This document shows positions 36,987 through 47,866 of a DNA stretch of 64,000 nt, in pieces. The stretch is from NCBI GenBank assembly GCA_030867875.1, contig JAOWCC010000028.1, positions 849,147 through 913,146 of the forward strand, written 5' to 3'. The notes under the pieces were generated by a model. The model had not been told where the DNA came from and did no database searches. It saw only the letters and a program-made list of their open reading frames with translations. The position numbers and the translations under genes were made by a program. This DNA comes from Actinernus sp. WN-2022. Its lineage: Eukaryota; Cnidaria; Anthozoa; Actiniaria; Actinernidae. Positions within the stretch are counted from its first letter, which is position 1; each line of letters starts with the position of its first letter.

Positions 36987-38095
36987 CTAACGCCATACAT
37001 GAACACGATGGTTGTTGAGTTCTATCACCATCACAGTACGGCCATCAGGGAGAACTGTCAGGTCTACTGGAAACAACATCTCACCAAGATTAGAACCTGC
37101 AGTACCGAATGTACTCACACATTCACCTTCCTGTGTTAGCACCTGAACACGATCATTACCACAGTCACAGACCAGTAGGTAACTGTGTCCATACACTGTA
37201 AGGCCACGGGGATAATTAAACTGACCATTACCTCGTCCACGTGAACCGAACTGACGAACGAATTGTCCATTATCATCGGCAAACACACGTATACAATGTT
37301 CATCACGATACGATACAAAATATGTACCGTTAGTGTACGTTATATATTCTGGGTCTGTATATTGGTTACCAAACTCTCTAATAAACACTCCATCTCTACT
37401 AAACATATTTACCCCTCGCTTATCTCTACGACTACACACCACAACATTACCCTGGTTACAAACACATACTCCATAAGGACTCTTAACTCTCCCCTCACCA
37501 ATACTACGAATAAACACTCCATCTACTGAAAACACTTGAACCCTGTTATTACCCGTGTCACTAACAATAATATTATTATTGTATTTATCTACTGTGACTC
37601 CGAGAGGTGTTTTCATTTGTCCTTTTTTGCTTCCCTCACCACCAAGTTCGCGTTGATATTCTCCACTGCTATTAAATACTTGAACTCGGTGGTTACCGGT
37701 GTCCGCTATGAGAACACACTGCTGTCCATTCACTGTTATGCCCCATGGGTAATTAAACTGTCCTCTTCCTTTACCATAAGAACCAAATGTTTTAACAGGT
37801 TTCAATTGACTGATAATATTTACAATTCTCTCATCAATGTCGTGTCCTTCAAATGTTGTTGTAATTCTGTACTGTCCTTCCTTCACTGTTTTTTGGTGTA
37901 CAATGTTATTGCCGTTTTCCTTTTCGTTATAAACAATCTTTACGTCTATTTGCCGTCCTTCATTATCCTCCATTTTAACACGTAGTGATTCCTCAGGACA
38001 AAAGCACAACTCTCCCATTCTGTTCCTTGTTAATATTCTTAGTTGTATTACACGAAAAACATTTTCTACTTGAACTGTGCTGCGACGAGGGTCGA
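36987..38095 (-). CDS. TRIM-NHL E3 ubiquitin ligase, exon 2 (filamin-like region and NHL propeller)
   Basis: This exon encodes the C-terminal 369 residues. An N-terminal stretch of about 95 residues (VDPRRSTVQVENVFR to GHDIDERIVNI) resembles the filamin-type Ig domain of TRIM-NHL proteins. Six NHL repeats follow, recognisable by repeated G-QFNYP-GITV, VADTGNHRVQVF-like and FGS-G patterns. The last ends VIELNNHRVHVWR and TAG, closing a six-bladed propeller that in related proteins binds RNA or protein targets. The 5' boundary is the acceptor TTTCTCTTCACAG at 38096. The preceding frame is intronic, so a start at 38117 is not real. Exon 1 lies at 44877-45996. Confidence 0.9.
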
Positions 38096-40210
38096 CTGTG
38101 AAGAGAAAACACAACACAAACCGTTAGTTGAGAAGAGAGAAATAAAGACAGAATTAAACTGAAGTTTATGCATGTATTAAACACTTAATATTACATGAAG
38201 AGTTCTTATTGATTCAATAGGCTAAGGTAGTATTTCTACACACCAATACAAACTAGTGTTTTTCAAGTTCTTTACCAAGCCCAAGGTTTCAGGATGAAGA
38301 TTCTTTTCAAAACGGCAGACTAAACTGATTTCAGGATGGCATTTGCTAAAATACCGAACTAATTATTACTACAATATGAGCAGGGGAGATTTTCCAGTTG
38401 ATATATCGCTCTCAACAGTAGAGAATGATTAGAAAAATAACCGCAGCAGTTCAAAGAAAATTCAACGAGTTCTAACTAAAACAACTTCAATAAAAAAGCT
38501 TACCCGGCTATAAGTATAAACCTGCACATTGTCGAATTCCTTGTTTGAATGATATAATCTGTTTTCACCCGATAAACTGAATGAAGAAACTATTCTATCT
38601 TCATCACGAACACTTCCTGTTAATTTTGTGGACCTACTGACGTCCTTATCGAGAGATTTTGTTCTTTCTAAACACAGAATCAGGTTCTGTGAAGAAGTCC
38701 AACGTTTTCTTTTCGTTTCTTTGGTGAAGTTGGGCTTAAGTAAAGAAAGTGCACCAATCACAACACAGGAAAGTGCACCAATCACAACGCAGAAACATCC
38801 TCGGACGCGTGAGGAAACGAGATTTGCGTGTTGCAGTTAAATGGTATCTGTAATCTGATTGGTGGACTTCGATCCGGTGTTTGCTTGATAGTTGAAAATT
38901 ACCTCGACTTTTCAACCATTATATTTACAAGTTATTTTTGTGGTTTAGAATATAATATACCTAGACGGATTAACAAAATATATATTTTGTAAAAATAATT
39001 GCTTATCATAGAAAATACAAACAATGTCACTTTTGATTAATAAAACATACCAACTCGATCCAAATCACCCTAAAAGCGAGTTCACAAAATGGCGATTTAT
39101 TTTTCTGGGATCTATCTATAAGCCCGGTGGCGAATCACTGAGAACAACATTTTCGAAACAGCAGTGATTCCCCGGTGACTTTAACCATTGATAATCTATC
39201 CAACTCGTAGCCTACAGCTAATCACCGTGAAATCTCCGCTAGATTGGTGATAGTTGTCTTTGTTAGAATATTTGACCCACCTCTTGTCTCGAGAAATACA
39301 TTTTTTTATAAATAAATATATATAATAATACCCCCCCCCCCAAAAAAAAAGTTTCTTTAATTTATATAAATGTCTTCTGCTTGGTATCACCACAACCTCC
39401 GCCATCCAGGGGCAATAAAGCGGATACGAGGAATTGTGTTTCTGAACATCTGACACTGAAGAAGAGAAAATGAGTGGTAATGTGTTGTTTCATGATACCG
39501 TGGATGACAACTCATCAAAGTGAGGATGAGTTTAGTTGCTGGTGAATTGTACAGTTCAACTGATGAAGACAACTGAACTACGAATTATTCAATCACTAGA
39601 CAAAATATGGAATCTGGTAAAAATTCTCGTCAGAAGTAATGAAAGACGACCTAGAGAGGATCAAGGGGTATGCTCCCCGTAGACATGTTTTGAAAATTAA
39701 TAATACAAACTACAGTTTTCTGTTAATTTTGCGACAACTGCTATTATTTGGGGATGAGAAAACAATCCGATCATATTTAAATAAAATGAAATGAAATCCG
39801 GGTTCACTGACTGTACGCGTAACAAATAACTCAAAATGGTATACCAGGGTAGAGTGTTGCGTGACGACTCATTAAATTACAGCTGTGATAAAGACTACAT
39901 ACTGCGGTTTAGATATACCGTATTAATGTACCGATCAAATCGAAACATCTACATACCCACCACCCGGGCATTTCACTTGTTTTTCGTGGGGAGTAGGGAA
40001 TTTGACATCGGTTGCTGTCCTCAGTTGGGGTGGGGGAGAATTTGAACATGTCTGTGGAATTGGAGCTGGGAGGTCACTTTAGGTCACTTCAAAGCTTAAA
40101 AGGGAGTTCAAAAGCTTTGTGCTTCGTTTGAAGGTATTAAAATATAAATGTAAATTGCTTACGAATATTTAAACTGTGTCAAAAACAAAATGCGGTGTCA
40201 CAACTAATAG

Positions 40211-40954
40211 CATGTCCCTGGGGTAGTAGGGGCTGATCGCCTAATACGACGATGGGATGGGGCATTTAAAGTCGCTACTCTCGTAGTGAAGTATTGGTTA
40301 AGAATTATAAACTCGGAATACAATAGTACTTTAGTTGGAAAAGCTGCGGAAGTATGTATAAAGTCGGAATTTCAGAGTGCAGTTTTTACAAACCATATTT
40401 TAGAACTATGCAATATCAAACCGCTCACTGAGCTTTCAGTTTCTCTCAAGCAAATAGGTTTAATTGCCAAATATGTAAAGGTAAAAATGTACGATTATTT
40501 TGCCGAGAAATGGAAGGACCAGGTTCATCAGAGTGATCTGCAGAGCCACATTTATGGCGGGAAGTTACGTACTTTTCGTCAAGTTAAACCGAAAGTAGGT
40601 TTTGAAAAATATCTTTTATCTATTACGAACTTCAAACACCGTCAGGCAGTAACTAAACTACGGGTGTCTGCACATAAGTTACCTGTTGAGTCTGGCCGAT
40701 ACGGAAATATTCCATATGAGTCACGGAAGTGTACTCTATGCGACTTGGGAGTGATTTCTTCGAATCCCAGTTTTATTAATAATAGAAACGAATTTATGAC
40801 TGAGTTATTAAGTATTAATTCCTCTTTCTCGCGTTTTAATAAGAGAGAATTATGTTTATATATAATGTCTATGGAGGATGATACAATTGTAAAAGTTGTT
40901 GGTAAATATTGTTACAGTTTGCTTACAGTATTTAATAATAGTAATTTGAGATAG
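40211..40954 (+). pseudogene. Retrotransposon RT C-terminal fragment, internally deleted
   Basis: An open frame of 248 codons lies antisense in the TRIM intron. NFKHRQAVTKLRVSAHKLPV followed by ESGRYGNIPYESRKCTLCD matches the cysteine-containing tail seen after RT domains in many invertebrate non-LTR elements. There the pattern is GRY-IP-R-C-C followed by IEDE-HFL-C. Here CTLCDLGVISS passes straight to NPSFINNRNEF, so the EDE-HFL-C segment appears deleted in frame. The polymerase catalytic domain is absent upstream. AATAAAG near 41036 marks its 3' end. A host gene is unlikely. Confidence 0.65.
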
Positions 40955-41111
40955 TTATGAATGTTATTTCATCGTATTTCGATTTATATTTAGTTTTATA
41001 AGAATTCCTATGTACCATTTCTGGTGTTTATATGGAATAAAGTTTATATATTTAAACAACATTTTTGTCCCGCGGGACGGGAATTTGAACAATCCAAACT
41101 CCAAACATTCA

Positions 41112-41825
41112 AATGCCCGGTGGGGAGGATGTTTCAATTTGATCGGTACATAAAACAGAACAACTGTAGCTTGTCATTGCTGATATATGGAATACTGAGG
41201 CGGTTATTGATAAGGAAAACCGAGTGATAATTGGGCCACTCATTTGGTACAGAGCGCTAAAACCACACATTACGACATACAGTTTATAAACACGAATGCC
41301 AAAAATACCCGATATTCGTATAATATCGCGTGCTACCGAATCGCTCTCGATCTTATCGTGCTCCTTGTAGTGTACTACAGTCCGGGGCCTCCTCCGCAGG
41401 CAACTCCTAAATAATAAGAAACAAGAAATTTGAATCACGAGGATTCCTAATCCCATTTGACGGGAGTTGCCTGCGGAGGAGGCTAGCGACCACCCCTGGT
41501 GCCGCACGGACAAAGTGGTCGCTTACGGGAGGTGGTCGCTTAAGGAAAAAAGCAACACAGGTAGCCCAAGTGATTGCTAATTGGATCAGACTTCTAGCAC
41601 AGCTCTAGCGCGCTGTCACCATAACAACATAGAGCAGGCCCTCGCTAAGAGAGAGTTGACTGTAGTATAGTACAGTACAAGGAGGACGATAAGAGGACGA
41701 TAAGGAGGACGATAAGATCACTCGGTTTTCCTTATCAATAACCGCCTCAATATATCAGCAATGACAAGCTACAGTTGTTCTGTTTTATGTACCGATCAAA
41801 TTAAAACATCCTCCCCACCGGGCAT
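41112..41825. repeat. Inverted repeat with about 110-bp arms
   Basis: 41112-41227 is inversely similar to 41718-41825 (AATGCCCGGTGGGGAGGATG and onward through CAACTGTAGCTTGTCATTGC to GATAAGGAAAACCGAGTGA). The right arm lacks about 7 bp and is cut at its outer end by the 41829 element. A third partial copy lies at 39918-39972. The spacer includes GTGGTCGCTTA words and a GAGAGTTGACTGTA motif also found at 42790-42806. Confidence 0.8.
41387..41483. mobile_element. 97-bp foldback MITE
   Basis: GCCTCCTCCGCAGGCAACTCC (41387-41407) is the exact complement of 41463-41483. No convincing target duplication is visible. It sits inside the larger inverted repeat at 41112-41825. Confidence 0.7.
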
Positions 41826-41828
41826 CTA

Positions 41829-42459
41829 CCTTATTGGTACTAATTTTCGCGGGCACTTAATTTCGCGAAAAAAAGGTCGGCATATTTCGCGGGTCTTTAT
41901 TTTCGCGATTTGGGTGCAAAATTATTTTCTTAGGGAATTAATTTTCGCGAAAATGAAAAAAAAATTATTTCAAGAACCACACAAGATCTCCCCTAGTGCA
42001 AGGAGGATTGGAAATTCCTGTACAAGTTACAGCTGAGATGGATCTTACCGAAAGGAACAAGGCAATACTTGAAAAGTATAAACAGATTGTCGTTTCAAAT
42101 TACAAAGAACCCGGGATAGATGGCCATTTCAATGACTCTACAAAAGAGGTGCTGAAAGAACTTGAAGATGACGATAGCGATACAGATGAAGAGGTTCAAA
42201 GCAACACAGATAGTGAAATTTGATTGTTAAACTGTTGTTTATCATCTGTAGGTATGCCATAGAGCTTTTACACATTATACACAATACGTAGACATGTGTT
42301 TCTTCATTAAATTGAGAAAACAAGAAATATAGGAGGGTATTAAATTTCGCGACATTAAACTTCGCGGGAATTTTTTTTCGCGTCGCTTTAAGTTCGCGAT
42401 TTTTTTTAAATCGCGAAAATCGCGAAATTAAAGCGACGCGAAAATTAGTACCAATAAGG
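41829..42459. mobile_element. TA-flanked element with TTCGCG arrays
   Basis: Ends are CCTTATTGGTACTAATTTTC and its complement, followed by GCG, with TA at 41827-41828 and 42460-42461. Both subterminal regions are packed with TTTCGCG/CGCGAAA words in both orientations. Clustered subterminal motifs of this sort often serve as transposase-binding sites in other transposons. A 75-codon ORF lies inside (41996-42223). The terminal CCTTATT and TA duplication match the 27383-27957 element. Confidence 0.8.
41996..42223 (+). CDS. Short acidic-tailed ORF inside the TTCGCG element, unrecognised
   Basis: The peptide has a lysine/tyrosine-rich middle (ERNKAILEKYKQIVVSNYKE) and a strongly acidic end (LEDDDSDTDEEVQSNTDSEI). 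The frame is open ahead of it and a pyrimidine-rich TCTCCCCTAG precedes it. It could therefore be the last exon of a transposase with an acidic tail. The GTG/ATG at the beginning may not be the true start. Function not assigned. Confidence 0.3.
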   Translation: MQGGLEIPVQVTAEMDLTERNKAILEKYKQIVVSNYKEPGIDGHFNDSTKEVLKELEDDDSDTDEEVQSNTDSEI

Positions 42460-42846
42460 TAGCTAAGAACAGGAGTTCTAGCTCAAGTTTTTAGTTTCTT
42501 ATCTGTCAGCGCCATTAAAAATTGAACTTTGTGGTATCTGAGTAATGATTTTCTAAAAATACAGTACAATCTACTTTGGTGGTCGCTTATCGGAAACAAA
42601 AAACAATAGAAATGTCAAGTGTTGAGACTAAAAAGTGGTCGCGGTCGCTTAAGAATTTTTGCGTTGGGAATTTTTTTTTGCGTTGGTCGCTTACGAGAGA
42701 GTTTTTACAACAGAATTTGACTGAGGAAAAAACGATTCTTTGGTAAAGTGGTCGCTTCGGGAGGTGGTCGCTTATGGAAAGTGGTCGCAGGAGAGAGTTG
42801 ACTGTACACGTTTAGGTTGATTTACAACAGTCGAAGACAATAAATA

Positions 42847-42945
42847 GTTACTCGGGCTGCCTGTGGCAGCGCCGAGTCTTAAAATGCAAGTGGTTATTAC
42901 TCGGGCTGCCTGTGGCAGCACCGAGTCTTAAAATGCAAGTCGTTA
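42847..42945. repeat. 48-bp tandem duplication
   Basis: TTACTCGGGCTGCCTGTGGC plus AGC(G/A)CCGAGTCTTAAAATG is present twice with a 48-bp period, followed by a long T run (about 42947-42965). TTACTCGGGC also begins the patch at 12750. Confidence 0.85.
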
Positions 42946-43092
42946 TTTTTTTTTTTTTTTTTTTTGTTGGGTGTCGCAAAATTTCTGCGCATGCGTTAAA
43001 GGTCAAATTCACACCAATCAGATTGCACTGCGTTGGTCACGCAACAACCGCCAGGTTAATTTATTTACATAATTGAATACAGTAAAATCAAG

Positions 43093-43855
43093 ATGGCGGA
43101 CGACGGCGCGAGAAACTTTCTCTCTAATTTGGAGTCTCATCTCTCAAATGCAAGCCAGTTTAATGTTTTATTTAACTTCACTCGTGCGAAAGCCTTCCAA
43201 CAGGCTCAGGATATTTCAACTGGCGCTATTGTCGGAGCCGAAGGACCGCGTTTTTTACCCAGATGGCCAGTGATTTTATTATACGACACGTACGACGACC
43301 TGAAGCGAGTGTAGGGCCAGGATACGGAAAACTAAAATTCGAAGAAATAGATATTGGAATCTATAAGCCATCGGCTCGCTGTGCTGCATTTAAAACATCC
43401 GATGAGAACATCTTATTTTGGGTGAAGGCACTTCAATACCAATATTATGAGTCTCTTAAAAACTGTCAGAGATTTAAATTTACCGTAAGTTGGATCAGAG
43501 AGTATTGAGATCAAGTTATTTCGTTCCAGCGAGGATATTGACCTAGCGGAAACGGTACAAGCTGTCGAAGGATTTTACTTATAATCATCCACAACAGGAA
43601 TAGTTATGTGCCAAGGCATGGGAAAAGATCGAGTTTCCCAGATTACAGATGAAAGTAGAGAACTTAACGAATGAAGAAACAGAGGTCACGCGCGACATGC
43701 TTGAGAAAATGAACATGTTCAACACTTTATGTTATACTAAGAAAACAAAACAAATTACAGAGCCTGCAAATTCACAAGTCAATGAAAAACCCCAAGAGCC
43801 TGTAGTTTTGGATCAACATATCCTTGAAACTCCAAAAGCAACATACACATGAGTC
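43093..43855 (+). pseudogene. Decayed protein-coding remnant, family unrecognised
   Basis: After CAAGATGGCGG, the first frame gives MADDGARNFLSNLESHLSNA and about 50 further residues. A frame change near 43310 continues with PGYGKLKFEEIDIGIYKPSA, CAAFKTSDENILFWVKALQY and FTVSWIREY. A second change gives EIKLFRSSEDIDLAE. A further stretch (43649-43852) is lysine/glutamate rich. The pieces are protein-like and ordered but need at least two frameshifts. I suspect a transposon- or repeat-borne gene because the start context recurs elsewhere, but no domain was recognised. Confidence 0.45.
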
Positions 43856-44065
43856 AAATTCAAACCGGAAGAGACGGAATTCTTTAGATTCTTCACGACA
43901 ACCCGATCCCTATTCATCAGAATACATTTTCTGTGCTAAATGACGAGAGTTTATAATTACCTGACCGACAACCCACTACTAAAGAAAGGGACCATGAAGT
44001 ACGGTAGTACGGTTAATTCTCGGGTTCAAAACAATGAATATATGCCTGCTCAAATGCAGTGTGTT

Positions 44066-44310
44066 AAACTGTTTAAATTAAAAGGTCAACATACGAGAAA
44101 AACAAAAATATTAAATTACATATAATATATTTACTAGGGGAGCAGAGAAATTTTATGAAAGTCACCGCGCTACCGGCCACTCCAAAAGACTGCTAAATTC
44201 AGCTAATAATTCTTCCCTTTGCCGGTCATTACTAAGAGATTTCAAATGAAAGTGTATTTCATTTTCAATCTCATGTGGCCCGAGTGAAAGCCCAGATGGG
44301 CTCTTGTTAT
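44066..44310 (-). pseudogene. Retrotransposon 3' fragment, second copy
   Basis: It shares most of its length with 6006-6245 (GGGGAGCAGAGAA, GTCACCGCGCTACC, TTCAGCTAATAATTCTTCCC, GCCCGAGTGAAAGCCCAGAT). Minus-strand translation gives GLSLGPHEIENEIHFHLKSL then SNDRQREELLAEFSSL. That resembles the IEDE-HFL tail of non-LTR reverse transcriptases, but the expected cysteines are missing. Confidence 0.45.
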
Positions 44311-44876
44311 TATTATTTTTAATCAGTGTCAGACGGCTTCTGCGCATGCGTTAAAGGTCAAATTCGAACCAATCAGATTGCACTATGCTGGTCACGCAAA
44401 CAAAGGTTAGATTTCCTCAGGCGCGCTCAGATAAGAAAATTCAAAGCTCAGACTAGGCGAGACAAGGAGATATCAATTTCAAATACTAAATTGAAGTGTC
44501 AGTGTTACCTATTTTACCCTTTCTTTATTTAAAAATATGAGACAGAAATACACAATATCCAATAATACTACGATACAGTTACGTCAGAATCTCAGCATAA
44601 ACTTTGTGCACTGCGGTTAGCGCTGGTATACTCGAACTACACTGCTCTTAGCCAATCAATCCAGAAATGTTGTCATGTAATATAGGCAAAATATTAAATA
44701 AATAGAAAATATTAAGAACTTAGTAGGATATTCAAATATTGATATCTGTTATTTTTCTTTAAAATAGAAACGTTATACGGTGGAGAGTTATAAAGTTATA
44801 ATGAAGAAAATAAATAAATTAAAAATCGTTGGATATTTTGCTACAAAAACAAGAACAAGGTAAAAAGATTAGTTAC

Positions 44877-45996
44877 CTGCACAGCTTGAAATCACCAACT
44901 TCCCAACATTTAGAGCTTCGTGAACGTTTTCAGTCGTCTCGTAATACACTGGTGGTCTTTCTCGTAGTTGTGGCCTTTGTTTCTCATGTACGACTAGCAG
45001 TTCTTGTCCACGCTGAGAAGTAGTTGACTGGATTTGCAAAACCTCGGTTTTCAGGTTTCTATTAACTATACCCTCTACGTGTTCCACATAACTTGTCAGC
45101 TGACCAATCTTCAGCTCCAAATGTTCTTGAAGGACGCTATGCGAGGTTTCTTGTTTGTTTTGTACCTCGTCTATCTTTGCCACCACTTCCGCCTCGTGTT
45201 CTCTTAACTTGCGAATTGCAGCTTCAACGCTCTCGTGCACTTTGCGTCGAGCTAAGTCTAATTCTTTTTGTGTATCAGCTAACTCCTTTTGCGAACTGGT
45301 CAGTACAGTATGACAAGATGTAACTGCCTTCTTTATGCGTTCGGCTTGTTCCATCATAGCTGCTTTCGCTTCTTCTGCTGCCTCCTCCATGCTTGTGATA
45401 TCGTGTGTCTTGTGAGTTAGCGTCACACACTTCTGGCAAACGCACTTTTGGCATGTTTTTTTCCTACAAAAGTATTCCAGTCGGTTGTGCTCATGGCTAA
45501 CTTCCTTACAGTACATGGGTCGTTGTAGGAAATCTCGAACATCTTCCGACTTGAATTCACGTAGCGGGATGATTCGATGATTTCGTGTAATTTTGACTTT
45601 TCTGTGTAGCTCTATGCATTGTGCACACAGAAGGTCACTGCAATCAGAACAAAATGCACAGACGACCACAGCTTCCTCGCAATTACCACACACGGTTCTT
45701 GGGCTTTCCTGACTGGAACTGGCAGTTTCCAAGGCTGTGTACAGCTCCAGTAAACCAGCCAGGTAGAATGATGCTCGCAGATTTGATGGATCTCCATTCA
45801 GCAACTCCACCACGGAACGGCACTCGGGACATGTGAAGGGCTGGTGGTTTTCCTGGCACGTTCCCAACCAACTTGTGATACAGTGTTGGCAAAAATTGTG
45901 GAGGCACGGGAGAGTTTTTGGATTCGTAAAAACCTCCCCGCATATGGCGCACTGTAACTTTTCAGAAAATTCTCTCAGGAGGTCTTCGAACCCCAT
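44877..45996 (-). CDS. TRIM-NHL E3 ubiquitin ligase, exon 1 (RING, B-boxes, coiled coil)
   Basis: The exon encodes residues 1-373. A C3HC4 RING finger has its metal ligands at C16, C19, C31, H33, C36, C39, C56 and C59. Such RINGs recruit E2 enzymes for ubiquitin transfer. A first B-box spans about 103-142 (CGNC to NHRII). A second spans about 163-198, ending CVTLTHKTH, with more cysteines than usual. A long heptad-like coiled coil runs over about 200-330, the usual TRIM dimerisation segment. The first ATG is at 45996 in a strong context (GAAAAGATGGGG). The open frame upstream to 46086 has no ATG. Splicing at CAG|GTAACT joins exon 2; read-through would add two residues and stop. Confidence 0.9.
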
Positions 45997-46086
45997 CTTT
46001 TCTTTGCGTTGTTTCGATGTCAGCGTCTTCCCCAGACTTTGTGGCAGAATGCCTTTGCGTAATTTCTTATACCTTGTGTACAACAC

Positions 46087-46434
46087 GAGATCTAGGCGTG
46101 TGGATCTCTAGTTACCATGGACACCATGGATTAGAAAGTTGCTGTCAGGAGGGGTAAACTAATGAACAGCTCTTGAAAGAAGCGCGTTTTAGTAGTAACT
46201 CGTCTTTAAGATATTCTCCTTGAAAAGAACTGAACTTTCAAAGTTAAAGTAAAGATGGTGATTTAGATTACAAGAAATGGCTTGAACGTTTCGTTTAAAT
46301 ATCCATAGAGTTGATTGTGGTACGTCTTACAAAATTTGCTATACTTTGGCTACAACAACTGTACTAAGACACCACTGAATCCGTTTAGACCCAAATGGGA
46401 ATCAGATTTTGCAGGGTGTCACGCTTTTCGAACG
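46087..46434 (-). promoter_or_regulatory. 5' flank of the TRIM gene
   Basis: This is the position of the 5' UTR and promoter. No convincing TATA box or initiator was identified. An untranslated upstream exon cannot be excluded. Confidence 0.3.
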
Positions 46435-47155
46435 ATCTAAGAAAGACCTGGGAACAAGAAAGCTGTCTGATGGTGTTTGAAGCAACTTAATTTCTAACGC
46501 ATTGAGTAAATTGCTTAAATATTGGTAGTAGTTAAAACTTGTTATGAAGAGAAGAGAGGGCACTATATATTCACGTGATGTATGTCAGTCCCCCGGAAAA
46601 CATAACACGGAGAATATGCAAATGTTACAGGAGCAAGAGGTCGTCAACTTCCTGGGTTTCTCAGAATTTATAGACAAAGGAAAAATAACTTGGCACTCAG
46701 TGGGATTCCTTTGAAGGATTGGTGCATATTTGTTAGAATTAGAATAAGACAGAAATAGTAAACTATCTGTCGTTACAAACGGCGACGTTTGTTTCTAATC
46801 AATAAAACCTGACACTTTGACCAATGAAATTCTTTCGTTTGGCGTATGAAAGAACACAACTACTGTTTCACATTTGATTTTGGCAAACGTTGCATTTGGA
46901 ACGTAATCAAACTCGACAAATTGTTTCACGTTTCAAGCTTGAACTTTGATCTTCGCTGGATATGTCAGAGAAAGGTCTGGGAACAAGAAAGCTGTCTGAT
47001 GGTGTTTGAAGCAACTTTTAAAATTTCTAACGCATTGAGTGAAGTTCTTAAATATTGGTAGCAGTTAAAACTTGTTATAAAGAGAAGAGAGGACTCTATA
47101 TTCACGTGATGTATGTCAGTCCCCCGGAAAACATAACACGGAGAATATGCAAATG
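46435..47155. repeat. Direct duplication of about 190 bp, 530 bp apart
   Basis: 46437-46625 and 46970-47155 share CTGGGAACAAGAAAGCTGTC, GATGGTGTTTGAAGCAACTT, and TTCACGTGATGTATGTCAGTCC to GGAGAATATGCAAATG. Differences are small. The duplicates lie just upstream of the TRIM gene. Confidence 0.85.
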
Positions 47156-47419
47156 CACTGTACGTACGTGGCAGTCGTGGGATACTTTTGAAGGGTTGGT
47201 GATCATGAATATTGAGAATTACAATAAGACATAAATAGCACACTGAAGCTCAACAGTTGATCTACCTCTATTAATTCTAAAAAACTGTCTGAGAACTGTT
47301 ATACCATTTGAAACTGTTTTCTACTTTTTTTGGTTTGATTTATAATAACTTTTAAGCATAATTTTCATTTTAAATTGGTTTCGTTTTAGTTCTGTTGCTC
47401 AGCAAAGTTTGTCCAACGT

Positions 47420-47866
47420 GAGAAACAATTCAAAAAATTCAACAACTACAAAACAAACTCAGTTATATTTAGTACAACTATGAAGGGTAAAGAAATCGGT
47501 TTGCTCAAAGGATGAACTACCATTGTCACAATCTTAAATGAGTCGAAACGAGTCAAAACAACGCTGCTGTGTTCTACAGTGTTGATAAACAAAGTTCATC
47601 CAACGAAACATCTGGATCCTTCCTTCACTTTCAATTATGTGGATTTGTGATTTATTAATCTATTTTATTGCTATAACATTAGTAACAACTGAAGTACACA
47701 TCTAATGCTATTACTTTAGTAAGTTGGTTCATATTTATCACTTTGTACCAGTTCTGTGTTTGTAATGGCCATTGGTAATACGAGTCGTTCTGTTCATGTG
47801 TACAGCTATCCGTCTCCCCTCAAAACAGCCACTGACTGAATGTCGAAGTATTCAGATATTTGCATA
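47420..47866. repeat. Segmental duplication, copy A (partner 52773-53238)
   Basis: GTGAGAAACAATTCAAAAAA through GTAATACGAGTCGTTCTGTT and on to GAATGTCGAAGTATTCA matches 52773-53238 at high similarity in the same orientation. One short gap is present near 47575. No ORF is conserved, so it is probably non-coding duplication. Confidence 0.85.

Larger units (their letters stand above)
38096..44876 (-). other. Intron of the TRIM-NHL gene, transposon-rich (6,781 bp)
   Basis: On the minus strand the intron starts G|GTAACT after codon 373 and ends in a pyrimidine tract plus CACAG. It splits a valine codon after its first base (phase 1), and the two reading frames join without a stop. The intron holds a retrotransposon ORF (40211-40954), a long inverted repeat (41112-41825), a TA-flanked element (41829-42459), a tandem repeat (42847-42945), a decayed ORF (43093-43855) and a retroelement tail (44066-44310). 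The 38118-39900 part shows nothing recognisable. Confidence 0.8.

Noticed and set aside
37536..37985. 149-codon plus-strand ORF
   Set aside because: It lies antisense to the NHL exon and has no protein-like features; it is a shadow.
38096..38117. NHL ORF start at 38117
   Set aside because: No ATG is present there; the segment is the end of the intron with a polypyrimidine tract and CAG acceptor.
46085..46086. TRIM start at 46086
   Set aside because: The codon there is GTG. The first ATG in frame is at 45996, in a strong context and directly before the RING domain.
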